Shown piece after piece: positions 63,628-64,000 of a DNA stretch of 64,000 nt. Source of the DNA: Bipolaris cookei. Taxonomy: Eukaryota > Ascomycota > Dothideomycetes > Pleosporales > Pleosporaceae. Numbering within the stretch: position 1 is the first letter of the stretch; the number at the start of each line of letters is the position of its first letter. Both the position numbers and the translations under genes were made by a program. A model generated the notes under the pieces. That model saw only the letters and a list, made by a program, of their open reading frames with translations, searched no databases and was not told where the DNA came from. The stretch covers positions 120,152 to 184,151 of the forward strand of contig NRSV01000002.1 in the NCBI GenBank assembly GCA_002286855.1, given 5' to 3'.

Positions 63628-64000
63628 ATGATGAGCAAGCAGGCCGTCACTGACCAGATGAACTCGATGTATTCCATCAAAAACGAAGACGCTCAAATTC
63701 CTGATGCGCCAGACGAGAACAGAGCCAATCAAGACGATCCATATTCTACGAGAATGCCTGTCTCCAATCATGGCAACACACCACTCGTACCAACGACCAA
63801 ACAAGACTCTGACGATGAAAGCGATGCGGTATCTATTGGAGGTCAGCGGAATACCATGACCTCTACTCAGCTGAGAATCGCGATTCCAGCATTGTCGGTC
63901 TGCCTGTTTGTCTCCTTCATCGACCAAACTAGTGTTTCAACGGCAACACCTGCAATTGCTGTTGATCTGAATACTGGGACTGCAACCTCGTGGATTGGTA
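63628..64000 (+). CDS. MFS drug transporter (DHA14-like), N-terminal part at right edge
   Basis: Open from the ATG at 63628 (second ATG at 63631) to the window end, 124 codons, incomplete. About 85 hydrophilic residues come first, then the first membrane helix IAIPALSVCLFVSFIDQTSV followed by STATPAIAVDLNTGTATSWIG, the well-known helix 1-2 pattern of fungal 14-helix MFS exporters. Such proteins expel toxic compounds or secondary metabolites. The substrate and any introns lie outside the window. Confidence 0.8.
   Translation, partial: MMSKQAVTDQMNSMYSIKNEDAQIPDAPDENRANQDDPYSTRMPVSNHGNTPLVPTTKQDSDDESDAVSIGGQRNTMTSTQLRIAIPALSVCLFVSFIDQTSVSTATPAIAVDLNTGTATSWIG

Overview
The window is a piece of a filamentous ascomycete nuclear chromosome. 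Genes carry short GT-AG introns of mostly 47-65 nt with CTAAC/CTGAC-type branch sites, and the content is typical of Pezizomycotina: a P450-reductase fusion of the CYP505 type, a PTH11-like membrane protein, a DUF6536 protein, homogentisate dioxygenase and a secreted pectin lyase. The gene set and spacing suggest Dothideomycetes, perhaps Pleosporales, but that is inference. Intron-exon models below were built by hand; each was checked for reading-frame continuity and for agreement with family motifs.

Layout. 1-5.3 kb is a nest of transposons: the 5' part of a hAT transposase running off the left edge, a 5'-truncated LINE interrupted inside RNase H by a 223-bp element with a 5-bp target duplication, and a pogo/Fot1-like transposase with six in-frame stops that all look like C-to-T changes. 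At 5.4-5.55 kb lies an initiator tRNA-Met gene whose T-loop is split by a 70-nt sequence with GT...CTAAC...AG ends; this is the most unusual object in the window. 6-26.5 kb is a dense housekeeping block: long-chain-base kinase, coatomer beta, mago nashi, GID4/Vid24, tRNA m7G methyltransferase, an old-yellow-enzyme protein, a CsbD-like small protein, THO subunit 3, a short-chain dehydrogenase, tRNA ligase and homogentisate dioxygenase.

26.5-40 kb is sparse: only SFT2 (with unusually long introns) and a bHLH transcription factor with a long, repeat-rich leader. 40-64 kb holds COX19, NPR3 (GATOR1), the P450/reductase fusion, a DUF6536 membrane protein, a PTH11-like receptor-type protein, a microbial-type PARG, a pectin lyase, dipeptidyl peptidase III, a second old-yellow-enzyme protein and, at the right edge, the start of an MFS drug transporter.

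The genes do not form one pathway. Several serve RNA metabolism (initiator tRNA, TRM8, TRL1, mago, THO3), membrane traffic (coatomer beta, SFT2, LCB kinase) and nutrient signalling (GID4, NPR3). Two genes, mago nashi and COX19, are cut into exons so short that no long open frame reveals them.
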